Shown here: piece after piece, positions 15,788-23,236 of the stretch
Position numbering within the stretch: the first letter of the stretch is position 1
Layout: every line of letters starts with the position of its first letter
IMG/VR virus record: IMGVR_UViG_3300020202_000055
Coordinates: 1 to 37,799 of that record
Direction: 5' to 3' (one strand)
DNA: 37,799 nt
Source: a virus
The notes under the pieces: model-generated
Databases searched by the model: none
Told to the model about the DNA's origin: nothing
What the model saw: the letters and a program-made list of their open reading frames with translations, nothing else
Program-made: the position numbers and the translations under genes

Positions 15788-15816
15788 AATTTAGCTCAGA
15801 GCCGCAAACTTGACAA
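15788..15816 (-). promoter_or_regulatory. Sigma-70-type leaderless promoter (TTGTCA-17-TAAATT)
   Basis: On the minus strand TTGTCA (15816-15811), a 17-bp spacer and TAAATT (15793-15788) precede the GTG at 15781 by 6 nt. The expected transcription start coincides with the start codon. Confidence 0.7.
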
Positions 15817-15820
15817 CTGG

Positions 15821-15851
15821 CAAAAGAAAAGCCCCGGCAGATTGCCGGGGC
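15821..15851 (-). terminator. Rho-independent terminator of the 15874-16518 gene
   Basis: Minus strand GCCCCGGCA-atc-TGCCGGGGC followed by TTTTCTTTTG. Confidence 0.85.
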
Positions 15852-15873
15852 GCTTGAGTCTCAGAGTCTCAAG

Positions 15874-16518
15874 TTACTTGGACTTGCTCTTGGGCTTGTC
15901 CGTAAACTTGTTCCACTTGTTTGGCAGCGTGACTCTAACGCCGTTGTCCAAAACGGCAAAGCCGTTGTCCACGCTCTTGATTTCGTGAACCTCGTTTGTC
16001 GTCGCTACGAGAATGTACTTGCCTACGTCCTCCGGCTTGAACTTGCCCGACTTGGGAGAACCTTTCGGTGCCCTAGCAGCGTTCTTTCTCGTCGTGGTGC
16101 CAGTGGACGTAGCCGGGACGAGCTTGCTGCCGACGACGGTAAAGCCAGCAGCACGAGCCTTGTCCTCAATCTCTTTGCGCTTGCGCTCTGCCTCGTCAGC
16201 AAGGCGCTTAAGCTCTGCCTCAGCGTCCTCAATCCACGCTGGCGGCGGAGCTAGCTCACGAGAGACTTTCTCCAGCGACAGCCGACCAGGAATCGGTTGC
16301 AGCTTGCCGTCCTCCATCGTGAACACGTCCTCATAAGCTCCGTCCTCGTTGGTGCGAGGCTTGAGCCGGACATAGATGTAGTTCTCGCCGATGATGCCGC
16401 TAGCATTCATTGACGGGAGCGGCACGTATTCCGAGCCGACTTGGATATAGACAGGGAGCGCATTGTCAACACGCTCAGAACGTCGTAGGGATGGGAAAAG
16501 CTCCGCCTTGGTATTCAT
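15874..16518 (-). CDS. Hypothetical protein with central coiled coil
   Basis: 214 aa from ATG 16518; a TTG further upstream is rejected because the promoter lies between them. Residues about 1-85 are beta-rich. About 92-125 is a charged helix (AEAELKRLADEAERKRKEIE). The C-terminal part, about 160-205, looks like a small beta domain (VGKYILVATTNEVHEI, NGFAVLDNGVRVTLP) with a Lys-rich end. It is an autonomous promoter-terminator unit. Function unknown; single-gene cargo is likely. Confidence 0.55.
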   Translation of the reverse strand: MNTKAELFPSLRRSERVDNALPVYIQVGSEYVPLPSMNASGIIGENYIYVRLKPRTNEDGAYEDVFTMEDGKLQPIPGRLSLEKVSRELAPPPAWIEDAEAELKRLADEAERKRKEIEDKARAAGFTVVGSKLVPATSTGTTTRKNAARAPKGSPKSGKFKPEDVGKYILVATTNEVHEIKSVDNGFAVLDNGVRVTLPNKWNKFTDKPKSKSK

Positions 16519-16525
16519 CGGTTGC

Positions 16526-16554
16526 AATTTAGCACAGCTTTGCAGCGCTAGCAA
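16526..16554 (-). promoter_or_regulatory. Leaderless promoter (TTGCTA-17-TAAATT)
   Basis: Minus strand TTGCTA (16554-16549), 17-bp spacer, TAAATT (16531-16526), then 7 nt to the ATG at 16518. The spacer contains GCAAAGCTGTG, shared with the promoter at 12321. Confidence 0.65.
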
Positions 16555-16591
16555 CATCATCGGCACAAATTCTAGCAAAGCCTAGGCAGAG

Positions 16592-17464
16592 CTACAGCGA
16601 CCGGACCCGCTGTAGCTGCCTGAAATAGTCGGCTCTTGAGCGTCCCGTCTCGGCTGTGTACCGTTGCACTCGCTCTCTATCTGTCAGCGTCTTGTCATGC
16701 ACGAGCCGATGCACGGCAAGTATCTCGTCGGGAATATCCCAAGTCTCTTGCAGAGCCTCTTTCCAAGGCAGCCCCGCCGTCTTTAGCTCCAGAGCCGTAA
16801 CGTATTGGCGGAGAGACGGACTCTTGACCATAGGCAGCCATTGCTCCACGTAGTCAAGTATCTCTTGGTCCTTGAAAAACTCCTTAGCCTTGGCGTGAAT
16901 GTAGGCGGCTGTTGGCTTAAACCGAATGAGAGTGCCACGGTCTATGATGGCTCTCATGTTGGCGTCAAAGCTGCCTAAGTCGTTGGCGATAATGCACGTC
17001 CGGCTTGTCGTCGTGTAGCGGTTCGGAACCGTATCATCCGCATGCTCGTCGTCCTCTAAGCCGTCGTCCTCGTCCTCATAATCCTCGTCGTCAGAGGCTT
17101 TAACTTTCTTTCGCTTGGCAATGCCAACAGTGTTGGCTTTGCTCCATTCCATTTCCTTGATTGCGTCGGTTTGGCAAAGCGCTTTGAGAATTCGCCTACT
17201 CTCCCTCTCTCGCCAAATGTCGTCAACGTCGTCTATGACAATCAACTCGCCACGGTGCCAATAAAGCTCACGATACAGCATGTAGGCAGAGACGGAGCCC
17301 ACGAATTTGCGATAGGTAGCGTTTGCATCCTCAAGCGCTCGCCATACGGTTTGCGATTTGCTTAGCCCCGGCTCTCCAACAACGACAAGTAGATTTAGTT
17401 TGCCGTCAGCGAAAGCACGAGCATAAGCGTATAGCTGCTCAAATGTTTGTATGGTCCGCTGCAT
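16592..17464 (-). CDS. AAA+ ATPase, putative replication protein
   Basis: 290 aa. Walker A is G30-EPGLSKS, Walker B is ELIVIDD (73-79), sensor 1 is probably N161 in TCIIANDL and an arginine-finger candidate is R176 in IIDRGTLIRF. A highly acidic insertion (about 122-148, DDEDYEDEDDGLEDDE) sits between Walker B and sensor 1. The C-terminal 100 residues are helical and may bind DNA. Such single-domain AAA+ proteins in phages serve as initiators, helicase loaders or origin-melting ATPases. It lies with two DNA-binding-type genes near the candidate origin. The exact replication role is inferred. Confidence 0.65.
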   Translation of the reverse strand: MQRTIQTFEQLYAYARAFADGKLNLLVVVGEPGLSKSQTVWRALEDANATYRKFVGSVSAYMLYRELYWHRGELIVIDDVDDIWRERESRRILKALCQTDAIKEMEWSKANTVGIAKRKKVKASDDEDYEDEDDGLEDDEHADDTVPNRYTTTSRTCIIANDLGSFDANMRAIIDRGTLIRFKPTAAYIHAKAKEFFKDQEILDYVEQWLPMVKSPSLRQYVTALELKTAGLPWKEALQETWDIPDEILAVHRLVHDKTLTDRERVQRYTAETGRSRADYFRQLQRVRSL

Positions 17465-17509
17465 AGGTAAGCCTCGTAAGCTGAGACTGTGAGACTGGCA
17501 TAGGCAGAG

Positions 17510-17576
17510 CTAGCCCGCCTAGCCGAATGCAATTAACCATACACCTAGCCCGCCTAGTATGTTCCTAGCATTTATA
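17510..17576 (-). promoter_or_regulatory. Promoter with TATAAA -10 and two CTAGCCCGCCTAG repeats
   Basis: Minus-strand extended -10 TGGTATAAA (TATAAA at 17576-17571) stands 107 nt upstream of the AAA+ gene. Between them are two exact 13-bp repeats, CTAGCCCGCCTAG, at 17510-17522 and 17545-17557, each partly palindromic, likely an operator or leader element. Confidence 0.45.
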
Positions 17577-17633
17577 CCAGTTATGCTTTCTAGGTCTTGA
17601 CTTAGTAGACTAGAGTTTTTCCGAGCTAGCAGA

Positions 17634-18257
17634 CTAGCTTTTGCTCCCATTCCGCCAATTCAGCTTTCGTGCGCAACTCTTGCTACAGCACGGAGCCTTT
17701 ACCCTAACCGTGACAGCGTATCGTTGGAATGGCTTAGCGCAAAAAGCACACACATAGGAGCTAACTCCGATTGCATGCTTAGCAGCTTTGGGCGGCTTAC
17801 GCTTTGGGGCTACTTGGTTGTTGAACTTTGCTGCACAGGATTGGTTGCAGAATACACGCATACCCGCTCTTAACGTCTTGCGCATGACGGGAGCGCCACA
17901 GCTAGCGCATGGAACGTTGTGCATTGGCTTGCTCATCCACAAACCGGCACACTCGCCCGAGCAAAAGATTCTCGGCTGACCGGACTTTACATGCCGGTTC
18001 TTGACGTAGTGAACAGCACGGGAGAATACGTCTCCACACGTCGGGCAAATGAAATCTAAAGTCGAGAACGCACGACGGTTCTTTAGGTGCGGCTCAATCG
18101 TTGCCAAGTCGTAGACGAGGGGCGGTGGCTTGGGCGGCTCTATCTTTGCTTTAACTTGGCGCTTGCGCTGCTGTGTTGGTTTGGCGGCGGGAGCTAGTGT
18201 CGGCTCTTGCTTTTGCTGCTCCTCTCGTTTGCGGAATAACTGTCTAAGGAATTTCAT
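17634..18257 (-). CDS. Protein with three tandem treble-clef-like zinc fingers
   Basis: 207 aa. After a basic, Pro/Gln-rich N-terminus (about 1-65) come three repeats of the form CxxC...C(S/N)xxC: CPTCG...FCSGEC, CASCG...FCNQSC and CAFCA...CCSKSC. The fingers resemble those of HNH-associated or FCS-type zinc proteins, but no HNH catalytic motif is present. A role in nucleic-acid binding during replication or transcription is likely. AGAGG lies before the ATG. Confidence 0.6.
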   Translation of the reverse strand: MKFLRQLFRKREEQQKQEPTLAPAAKPTQQRKRQVKAKIEPPKPPPLVYDLATIEPHLKNRRAFSTLDFICPTCGDVFSRAVHYVKNRHVKSGQPRIFCSGECAGLWMSKPMHNVPCASCGAPVMRKTLRAGMRVFCNQSCAAKFNNQVAPKRKPPKAAKHAIGVSSYVCAFCAKPFQRYAVTVRVKAPCCSKSCARKLNWRNGSKS

Positions 18258-18292
18258 TTTCGATACCTCTTTCTAGGTCTTCTACAAAACGA

Positions 18293-18326
18293 CCTGCAAA
18301 ATGCACAGCCTTTCTTGCAAAGCAGG
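18293..18326. promoter_or_regulatory. Inverted CCTGC...GCAGG sites between divergent genes
   Basis: CCTGCAAAATGCA (18293) and TTGCAAAGCAGG (18315-18326) resemble the candidate operators at 14496-14529 and 19828-19856. They lie between the zinc-finger gene (minus) and the 18467 gene (plus). The rest of 18258-18466 shows nothing further that I can support. Confidence 0.35.
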
Positions 18327-18466
18327 AAAAAAACATTCGAGGGGCAGCGAATCGGTTAAAGTAAATGTTGTGGATATTCTCGCAAGACTCAGCGGCTTAG
18401 GTATACGGCAGTTTTCACCTAGCACAGTCAACATTGCGAGGCGGCACTTGTTGTAGGGTGTAGCTC

Positions 18467-18685
18467 GTGGACAGCATCTATCAATCAGACGACGCTCTAC
18501 CCCGAGAGCATGCTTATCTTATCGTTGACACTCTCAATGCACTCCAAGCGAAAGGCATTGAGGGCAAATTTATCTTAAGAGCCGTCCTCGTCTCTTTAGT
18601 GCAATCCTATGGAGAGGACGAGGCGAGAGAGCATGTCTTGCACGAGATTGAGGCAATCAGCAAGACGCCAGCGCTCTACGTCTAG
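18467..18685 (+). CDS. Small hypothetical protein
   Basis: 72 aa with a GTG start at 18467. It is a compact helical protein (AYLIVDTLNALQAKGIEG, FILRAVLVSLVQSYGEDEA) with no motif recognised. A TAGGGT element ends 7 nt before the GTG, fitting the leaderless pattern seen elsewhere, and a strong hairpin follows the stop. It stands alone on the plus strand in the replication region and could be a regulator. Confidence 0.5.
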   Translation: MDSIYQSDDALPREHAYLIVDTLNALQAKGIEGKFILRAVLVSLVQSYGEDEAREHVLHEIEAISKTPALYV

Positions 18686-18724
18686 AGCCGTCATATCTCA
18701 GCGGTTGAAAGGCGCTGACGGCTC
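18685..18724 (+). terminator. Strong hairpin after the 18467 gene
   Basis: GAGCCGTCA pairs with TGACGGCTC, with an inner CAGCG/CGCTG helix. It begins in the stop codon. There is no T-tract, so it may protect the mRNA end rather than terminate. Confidence 0.45.
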
Positions 18725-18817
18725 CATAGTCGCAAACCGTCTATAAATCGCTCACAGCGCATCAGACGGGGCAGCATCGGGCGATTTGAGGCGGTATCAG
18801 ACCGGGCGGCACGGGAA

Positions 18818-18863
18818 CCTATATAGGAGGGTGAGATTCACGACGGAGCTACGCTTAGCTCCG
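18818..18863. other. Non-coding stretch 18725-18990 with two palindromes
   Basis: CCTATATAGG lies at 18818-18827, followed by GGAGGGTGAG, and GGAGCTA-cgct-TAGCTCC at 18845-18862. I find no convincing gene here. The A/T-richer part (18915-18990) adjoins the repeat array and may be the melting region of an origin. Confidence 0.35.
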
Positions 18864-18997
18864 ATTGGCTCCGCAGCCCCCATGCTTGGACCAAAGGGAA
18901 AACAAGGGGCGCAGCCTCTTGGAATCTGATTTATCTCTTTCCTTTAAGAATAGACTTAAGAAAGGCATAATTAAGAACGACCCCGTTTTGAACCTGA

Positions 18998-19101
18998 TTC
19001 TATTAGTCAGCCGATTTCTATTAGTCGGTTCAAGCTGACTAATAGAAATGGCGTTTTGACTAATAGAATGACTAATAGAATTCGGGCGCATTCTGTTAGT
19101 C
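18998..19101. repeat. Six-copy iteron-like array, candidate replication origin
   Basis: The 11-mer TTCTATTAGTC or its complement GACTAATAGAA occurs at 18998, 19016, 19037, 19058 and 19070, with a one-base variant (TTCTGTTAGTC) at 19091. Copies 1, 2 and 6 are in one orientation and 3, 4 and 5 in the other. The array sits beside an A/T-rich segment and the end of a DNA-binding-type gene. Such arrays commonly bind a replication initiator; an operator array is the alternative. Confidence 0.6.
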
Positions 19102-19662
19102 AATCGGAGTGTAATCCTCGTCGTCGGATTTGCCTCTCGTCTTGCCGATAGCGAGAGCAGCGTCTATATCCCAACCAGCGACCAGGCGGCGGCGGAGAGC
19201 TTCAAAGGCAACAACCGATTTCTTGGACAGGAACCTTACCGAGCGCAACTCGCCTTTCCAATACCAACCGGAGCGCTGCTCACTGGTTGTAAACCGCTCC
19301 ACGAGTCCATGAGTCTTGGTGCTATGGATAACCCGCTTGCTTATGCCCCAAATTTCGTGCTTACGGTGGATGATTGCGATAGCTTGCTTTGCCGTCAGGG
19401 AGCCGCAGAACTTGAGGCGCTTGACGATTTCAGCCATGAGATACCAGCGTCCGTCTCCACGCCAGAGAATGTCCTTAACTGCTGCCTCTAGCTCCGTCTC
19501 AGACGCCACAGCGTTCCGCTGCCATAGATATGGCGTTGCCGTCTTTTCAACGACGCCAGCAGGACGACCCCGCTTGCGCTTTGGAGCGGCAATAGGTTGC
19601 TCTACCTTGACGGCATATTGCGGCACGTCACAGAGCCTTGGGGGTAATGGTGTTTCATACAT
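19096..19662 (-). CDS. AT-hook / winged-helix-like protein, putative initiator
   Basis: 188 aa. An AT-hook core (RKRGRPAG, about residues 29-36) is followed by a compact domain with ELEAAVKDILWRGDGRWY, LMAEIVKRLKF and AKQAIAIIHRKHEIWG that looks like one or two winged-helix units. The last six codons and stop lie in the sixth copy of the repeat array. A gene for an origin-binding protein next to its sites is usual in phages and plasmids, so this is proposed as the initiator. No enzymatic motif is present. Confidence 0.5.
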   Translation of the reverse strand: MYETPLPPRLCDVPQYAVKVEQPIAAPKRKRGRPAGVVEKTATPYLWQRNAVASETELEAAVKDILWRGDGRWYLMAEIVKRLKFCGSLTAKQAIAIIHRKHEIWGISKRVIHSTKTHGLVERFTTSEQRSGWYWKGELRSVRFLSKKSVVAFEALRRRLVAGWDIDAALAIGKTRGKSDDEDYTPID

Positions 19663-19663
19663 T

Positions 19664-19783
19664 GCGATACCTAACCAATAGCAAAGCGGCTAGCTGACAG
19701 TGAGGGTATCGCTGCTCACTCGCTACGCCGCTTGGCTATGTCCGTATGTAATTCTTTGCCGCTGCCGCTCCGCTTGCGATACC
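19664..19783. promoter_or_regulatory. Three GCGATACC sites upstream of the 19662 gene
   Basis: GCGATACC at 19664-19671 and 19776-19783 and its complement GGTATCGC at 19705-19712 lie in the divergent control region 19663-19888. The first overlaps the ribosome site of the 19662 gene. TTCGATACC also precedes the gene starting at 18257. Likely operator sites of a phage regulator. Confidence 0.4.
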
Positions 19784-19827
19784 GAGTGCATCAGCCAATC
19801 GTTGCTTTCTAGTTCTTTATCGAGTGT

Positions 19828-19856
19828 TCCTGCACGAAATTGAACAGCAATGCAGG
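19828..19856. promoter_or_regulatory. Candidate operator CCTGCA...ACAGCAATGCAGG
   Basis: ACAGCAATGCAGG at 19844-19856 is the exact complement of the site at 14517-14529 next to the repressor gene; CCTGCA lies 16 bp before its TGCAGG half. It precedes the plus operon beginning at 19889, suggesting repression of this operon in the lysogen. Confidence 0.45.
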
Positions 19857-19888
19857 ATTTTTCTTTTAGCCTGTAGAAAAGCTCTCCA

Positions 19889-20287
19889 ATGAGAGCGGAA
19901 AGATATCTAGATGCTTGGGCAAGCGTCGTCCATCACAGAGCCAAAGCTGGCGACATGTCTATCCCGAGAGCCGACGACGTGGACGGCAGAGGGACCACAG
20001 CGACGAGGACGAGGGGCGACTACATACCGTCTGTGCTCGCCCGATACTTGACCGTTGAAATTCTCCTAGCTCCGCAGCCGGACTCGCTCCGGGCGCTGCT
20101 GCTCCATATCTATCCCCGCTCCGGCTCTTACTATCGAGGCAAGAGCGTTTGGAGCTTTCGCAAGAGAATCCCCGAGCAGCCGAAAGCCTCTCGCCAGGAC
20201 AGAGCCGCCTACTGGAGAGCGGCAGCGGAGAATTTCCGAGAGCTTGTCGAGGACCAGCTCGCCGCCGAGGACAAGCATGCCGCTTGA
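19889..20287 (+). CDS. Hypothetical protein, first gene of the 19.9-23.2 kb operon
   Basis: 132 aa, basic and Arg-rich, with aromatic residues and a helical C-terminus (AAYWRAAAENFRELVEDQL). No known motif. Its 3' end overlaps the sigma-factor gene by 11 bp, so the two are coupled. Being directly behind the candidate operator it may be an early regulatory protein. Confidence 0.55.
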   Translation: MRAERYLDAWASVVHHRAKAGDMSIPRADDVDGRGTTATRTRGDYIPSVLARYLTVEILLAPQPDSLRALLLHIYPRSGSYYRGKSVWSFRKRIPEQPKASRQDRAAYWRAAAENFRELVEDQLAAEDKHAA

Positions 20288-20714
20288 CATTCCCCGTTGG
20301 AGAGCCTACGCCGGAGCATGCGCCGATAACCTCAAGCTCTCAGCCGACGACCGAGAGGACGCTATTGCAGAGGCGATACTTGCGATTCTCCAGGCTCCGA
20401 TACAAGCCGACGCATACATAGCCAAGGTGACAGCTAACGCAATCCGCCGTCACTACAAGAAATTATCCGAGCAAGCCAGTCTCACAGTCTCAGCCGACGT
20501 AGCTCACCTACCGACTGAGGGAATCTCGGTAGACGTTGTTCACGCCAAAGAAATATACGACCAGCTAAGCCCCGACGACCAAGACTTGCTCCGTATGGAT
20601 TTGCACGGCTACACAGAGAAAGAGATTGCTGCCGAGCTAGCTCTTACCGTCAAGCAGGTGGAGCATAGAAAGCGAAATTTGCGGCTCCGACTGCAAGAAA
20701 TGACACTAGCATAG
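20277..20714 (+). CDS. Small ECF-like sigma factor
   Basis: 145 aa from ATG 20277 with GAGG upstream. Residues about 22-65 (ADDREDAIAEAILAIL, ANAIRRHYKKL) match a shortened sigma region 2, and about 92-142 are a clear sigma region 4 (LSPDDQDLLRMDLHGYTEKE, then IAAELALTVKQVEHRKRNLR) with its helix-turn-helix. It could redirect host RNA polymerase to phage promoters, for instance those of the late genes, or be a related DNA-binding regulator. It is the only polymerase-related gene I see in the window. Confidence 0.65.
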   Translation: MPLDIPRWRAYAGACADNLKLSADDREDAIAEAILAILQAPIQADAYIAKVTANAIRRHYKKLSEQASLTVSADVAHLPTEGISVDVVHAKEIYDQLSPDDQDLLRMDLHGYTEKEIAAELALTVKQVEHRKRNLRLRLQEMTLA

Positions 20715-20764
20715 TTTCTAGGTACATGCAGGAAACATAGCCGTCCCGTGCGAAAAGAAAGAGC

Positions 20765-21076
20765 ATGTCGGGACTTGAACTTTGGGCAGTAGCGATAGGA
20801 ATTGCCACGTTCCTAGCTCCTATCGCCGTGTCAATCTCAAGGCTCTACGGGCGTGTAGGGCAGCTTGAGAAAGAGGCTATGCAGCATGACGTTGTAGAGG
20901 CACAGCTTAAATCAAATTCCTCGTCTCTGACAGGCTTGAGCTACCGAGTTGACCACCTAGAACGGGACGGACTGAAACTAGACGCCGAGCTTACGTCTAT
21001 CCGCACAGAGCTTATGGCAATCAAAGTTTCTCTAGTTGCCATTGAGACGACGCTAAAGAATCTCGGCAAGAACTAA
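20765..21076 (+). CDS. Membrane-anchored coiled-coil protein (possible holin/lysis protein)
   Basis: 103 aa with one N-terminal transmembrane segment (about 4-24, LELWAVAIGIATFLAPIAVS) followed by a long coiled coil with heptads (about 28-100). The shape resembles small phage lysis-module proteins (Rz-like or XhlA-like), but there is no neighbouring endolysin. Holin or spanin identity is a suggestion only. Confidence 0.5.
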   Translation: MSGLELWAVAIGIATFLAPIAVSISRLYGRVGQLEKEAMQHDVVEAQLKSNSSSLTGLSYRVDHLERDGLKLDAELTSIRTELMAIKVSLVAIETTLKNLGKN

Positions 21077-21149
21077 CAAAGCAGGACAGCACGAGCTAGC
21101 TCCAGAAACAACCAGACGAGGCGATATCCGCCACAGAGGTACACGATAA

Positions 21150-21491
21150 ATGTCTGGAGATTTTCGAGCTTTAGAGGGCGGCTACAAGGCTGTATATCAC
21201 GGGGCGCTACCGGCTCTCGGCAGCAGCACTGCACTCTTTAACACGGCTGTAACAACGGCTCTCACCAACAACCCCGGCAAGACGATTTGCAAAGTCGTAT
21301 TCACGCTCCGCACTGCTGGCATTACCATGACGTTTGACGGCACTACTGCCGCAACCGCTGGCAGCGTCGGCATTGACTATCCAACAGGGACATACGAGCT
21401 TTGGTTAAACGCCAACGAGCTTAAGAACTGCCGAGCGATTCAGAACGGAGGCGCTGCTACAGGCTACGTCGTCGTGTTTGCCGCTGCTTAA
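21150..21491 (+). CDS. Small beta-rich structural protein
   Basis: 113 aa, Thr/Ala/Gly-rich with alternating hydrophobic residues (VVFTLRTAGITMTFDGT, GYVVVFAAA). Composition is that of phage head or tail surface proteins. It precedes a lectin-like protein by 3 nt, so both may form one surface structure. Confidence 0.5.
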   Translation: MSGDFRALEGGYKAVYHGALPALGSSTALFNTAVTTALTNNPGKTICKVVFTLRTAGITMTFDGTTAATAGSVGIDYPTGTYELWLNANELKNCRAIQNGGAATGYVVVFAAA

Positions 21492-21494
21492 CCT

Positions 21495-22349
21495 ATGAGC
21501 ATCTTTAACCCCGTCCCGACCGTGCCTTATGGAGTTGCTAGCTCTGTAACGGCTACGCACACAGCCCAACCGAAGGCATCTACCGTGTCATTGGTTGCTA
21601 AGGCGTTTGACCCTCGCTCTATCAGCGGCTTAGTTGGTTGGTGGGATTTTAGCGACTACACAACTGTTTGCTCCGACAAGTCCGGTGCGAGTCCGATTGC
21701 TGGCACGGCTAACGCAACGTTTCAGAGTGTCAATGACAAGAGCGGCAATGCTAACCGGCTTTCTCAAGCTAGCGCAACCGTTGATTGGGTCTACAACATC
21801 CTGAACGGCAAAGGCATGGCTCAATGGGCTAGCGGCGGAACTAATATCCTCACGACCGGCACGTTATCAGGTTGGGGAACGCCAAGCGCTCTAACAATCT
21901 TTGTCGTCCTTGACTCCGACAACGCCGCCGACAACTTTAAGAAAATCGTCACAGGTGGAGTTGCCGCAGAGCCGTGGAATAATCCGCAGTGCTTTAACTT
22001 GCAGCAAGGCGCAGCTAGCGACTACGCAATTGAGCGAGACGTGTTTGGAGCTACGCCGACACAGACGAGCGTTGCCAATAGCGGTAGCCCCGGACTAATC
22101 ACGGCTGTATTCAACACGTCCACAAACGCAAGCTCTATCAACTTTCTCGGCAACACTGGCAGCGACTCTACTAACCTTGCTAGCGCTTTCAATGCGACCA
22201 GCACGGTTGGTATCGGTGGACGCCACGACGTTCTAGGGGACGGATTCCCCGGACGCATCGGAGAGGTATTGATTTACAACACGGCGCTTTCAACTGCCGA
22301 CCAGGACAAAGTAAAAACCTATCTCCGCTCTCGTTGGGCAGTTTCGTAA
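21495..22349 (+). CDS. Concanavalin/LamG-like surface protein, putative receptor-binding or capsid fibre
   Basis: 284 aa. After about 40 residues comes the opening typical of phage lectin-like (laminin-G/concanavalin) domains: FDPRSISGLVGWWDFSDY, with SVNDKSGNANRLSQ, and the closing segment GFPGRIGEVLIYNTALS. Such domains bind glycans and decorate tails or capsids. The protein likely helps the particle attach to cells or surfaces. Confidence 0.65.
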   Translation: MSIFNPVPTVPYGVASSVTATHTAQPKASTVSLVAKAFDPRSISGLVGWWDFSDYTTVCSDKSGASPIAGTANATFQSVNDKSGNANRLSQASATVDWVYNILNGKGMAQWASGGTNILTTGTLSGWGTPSALTIFVVLDSDNAADNFKKIVTGGVAAEPWNNPQCFNLQQGAASDYAIERDVFGATPTQTSVANSGSPGLITAVFNTSTNASSINFLGNTGSDSTNLASAFNATSTVGIGGRHDVLGDGFPGRIGEVLIYNTALSTADQDKVKTYLRSRWAVS

Positions 22350-22397
22350 AAAGATAAAGGGACGGCTAGCTCTGTCCTAGAAAGAGTCCTCCATCGG

Positions 22398-22420
22398 CTC
22401 TAAGCGATAGGCGCTTAGAG
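22398..22420 (+). promoter_or_regulatory. Hairpin CTCTAAGCG-atagg-CGCTTAGAG before a strong ribosome site
   Basis: A perfect 9-bp inverted repeat in the 92-nt gap before the 22442 gene, followed 9 bp later by GAGGAGGATTCACT and ATG. It may stabilise the 5' end of the mRNA, or be a cleavage or repressor site. Confidence 0.45.
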
Positions 22421-22441
22421 GAAATCCGAGGAGGATTCACT

Positions 22442-23221
22442 ATGGCTACAGACCTTAATCAATACGTCCCTACAAAGCCCGGACTAGAACAGCAGGGCAA
22501 TGTAACTCACCGGCTCCGAGTTGCACCCGAGGAAACAGAATTTGCGCATGCAGCAGCTAACGTGCTTGCCGCTATGGAGGGCAAGGTTACTCTGCTTGCT
22601 CATGGCGGAGTGCTTAGCTACAACACCGCTCGTGTAACCGAGGTAAAGGATAACTCCAGCACCATTGCTTATGCTGCTGGCGGACTCCGGCTCCAGACAC
22701 AAGCAACGCCGACCGATAACGACGACGTTTCTTACGAGTCCGTTGAGACCATCACCCTTGCTCAAGATAAGGTGTATAGCCTTAACGTCCGAGTGCAGGT
22801 GTCTAGCGCTGCTAACCTTGGCTTAGCAGTTGGCTTTGTAACTGCTGGCTCTCAGCCGCTCAACGCCAATAGCACGGACGGTGTATGGCTTCATAAGGCA
22901 AAGAACGCCGCAACCGCTGTCCTCCGTGTCGTAGAGAACGGCAACGCCGCTGTAGATTCCAGCACTGTTGCTACTCTTGCCGACGCAACCGACGTGCGAA
23001 TTGGTATTCGGTTCAAAGCCGGTTCTAGTGCTGCAAACTCTTGGGGATACGTCACGATTAACGGCACTCGCACGGCAATGTCTAGCGCTCAACTTACGGC
23101 GCTCCGCACAATGCTTGCGACGACGGCTCCGACTCTCAGCGCTTACCTTGGCGTCCGTGTCAACGGCACGACTCAGAGAAACGCTCTTGTTGCCTATCAC
23201 TTGGCACAGGTGGACCGCTAA
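22442..23221 (+). CDS. Abundant-looking structural protein of unknown family
   Basis: 259 aa with the best ribosome site in the window (GAGGAGG) and a stable leader hairpin, suggesting high expression. The sequence has a helical segment about 30-45 and then beta-rich stretches (VYSLNVRVQVSSAANLGLAV, DVRIGIRFKAGSSAANSW, TLSAYLGVRVNGT), like a jelly-roll or Ig-like fold. It ends the plus operon at two terminators. A head decoration or fibre protein is likely; not recognised. Confidence 0.5.
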   Translation: MATDLNQYVPTKPGLEQQGNVTHRLRVAPEETEFAHAAANVLAAMEGKVTLLAHGGVLSYNTARVTEVKDNSSTIAYAAGGLRLQTQATPTDNDDVSYESVETITLAQDKVYSLNVRVQVSSAANLGLAVGFVTAGSQPLNANSTDGVWLHKAKNAATAVLRVVENGNAAVDSSTVATLADATDVRIGIRFKAGSSAANSWGYVTINGTRTAMSSAQLTALRTMLATTAPTLSAYLGVRVNGTTQRNALVAYHLAQVDR

Positions 23222-23236
23222 GCCGTCCCTAATGGC

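Noticed and set aside
18855-19103. Minus-strand frame of 82 codons through the repeat array
   Set aside because: TTG start, residues (SISHSISQNAISISQ) merely translate the DNA repeats, no ribosome site.
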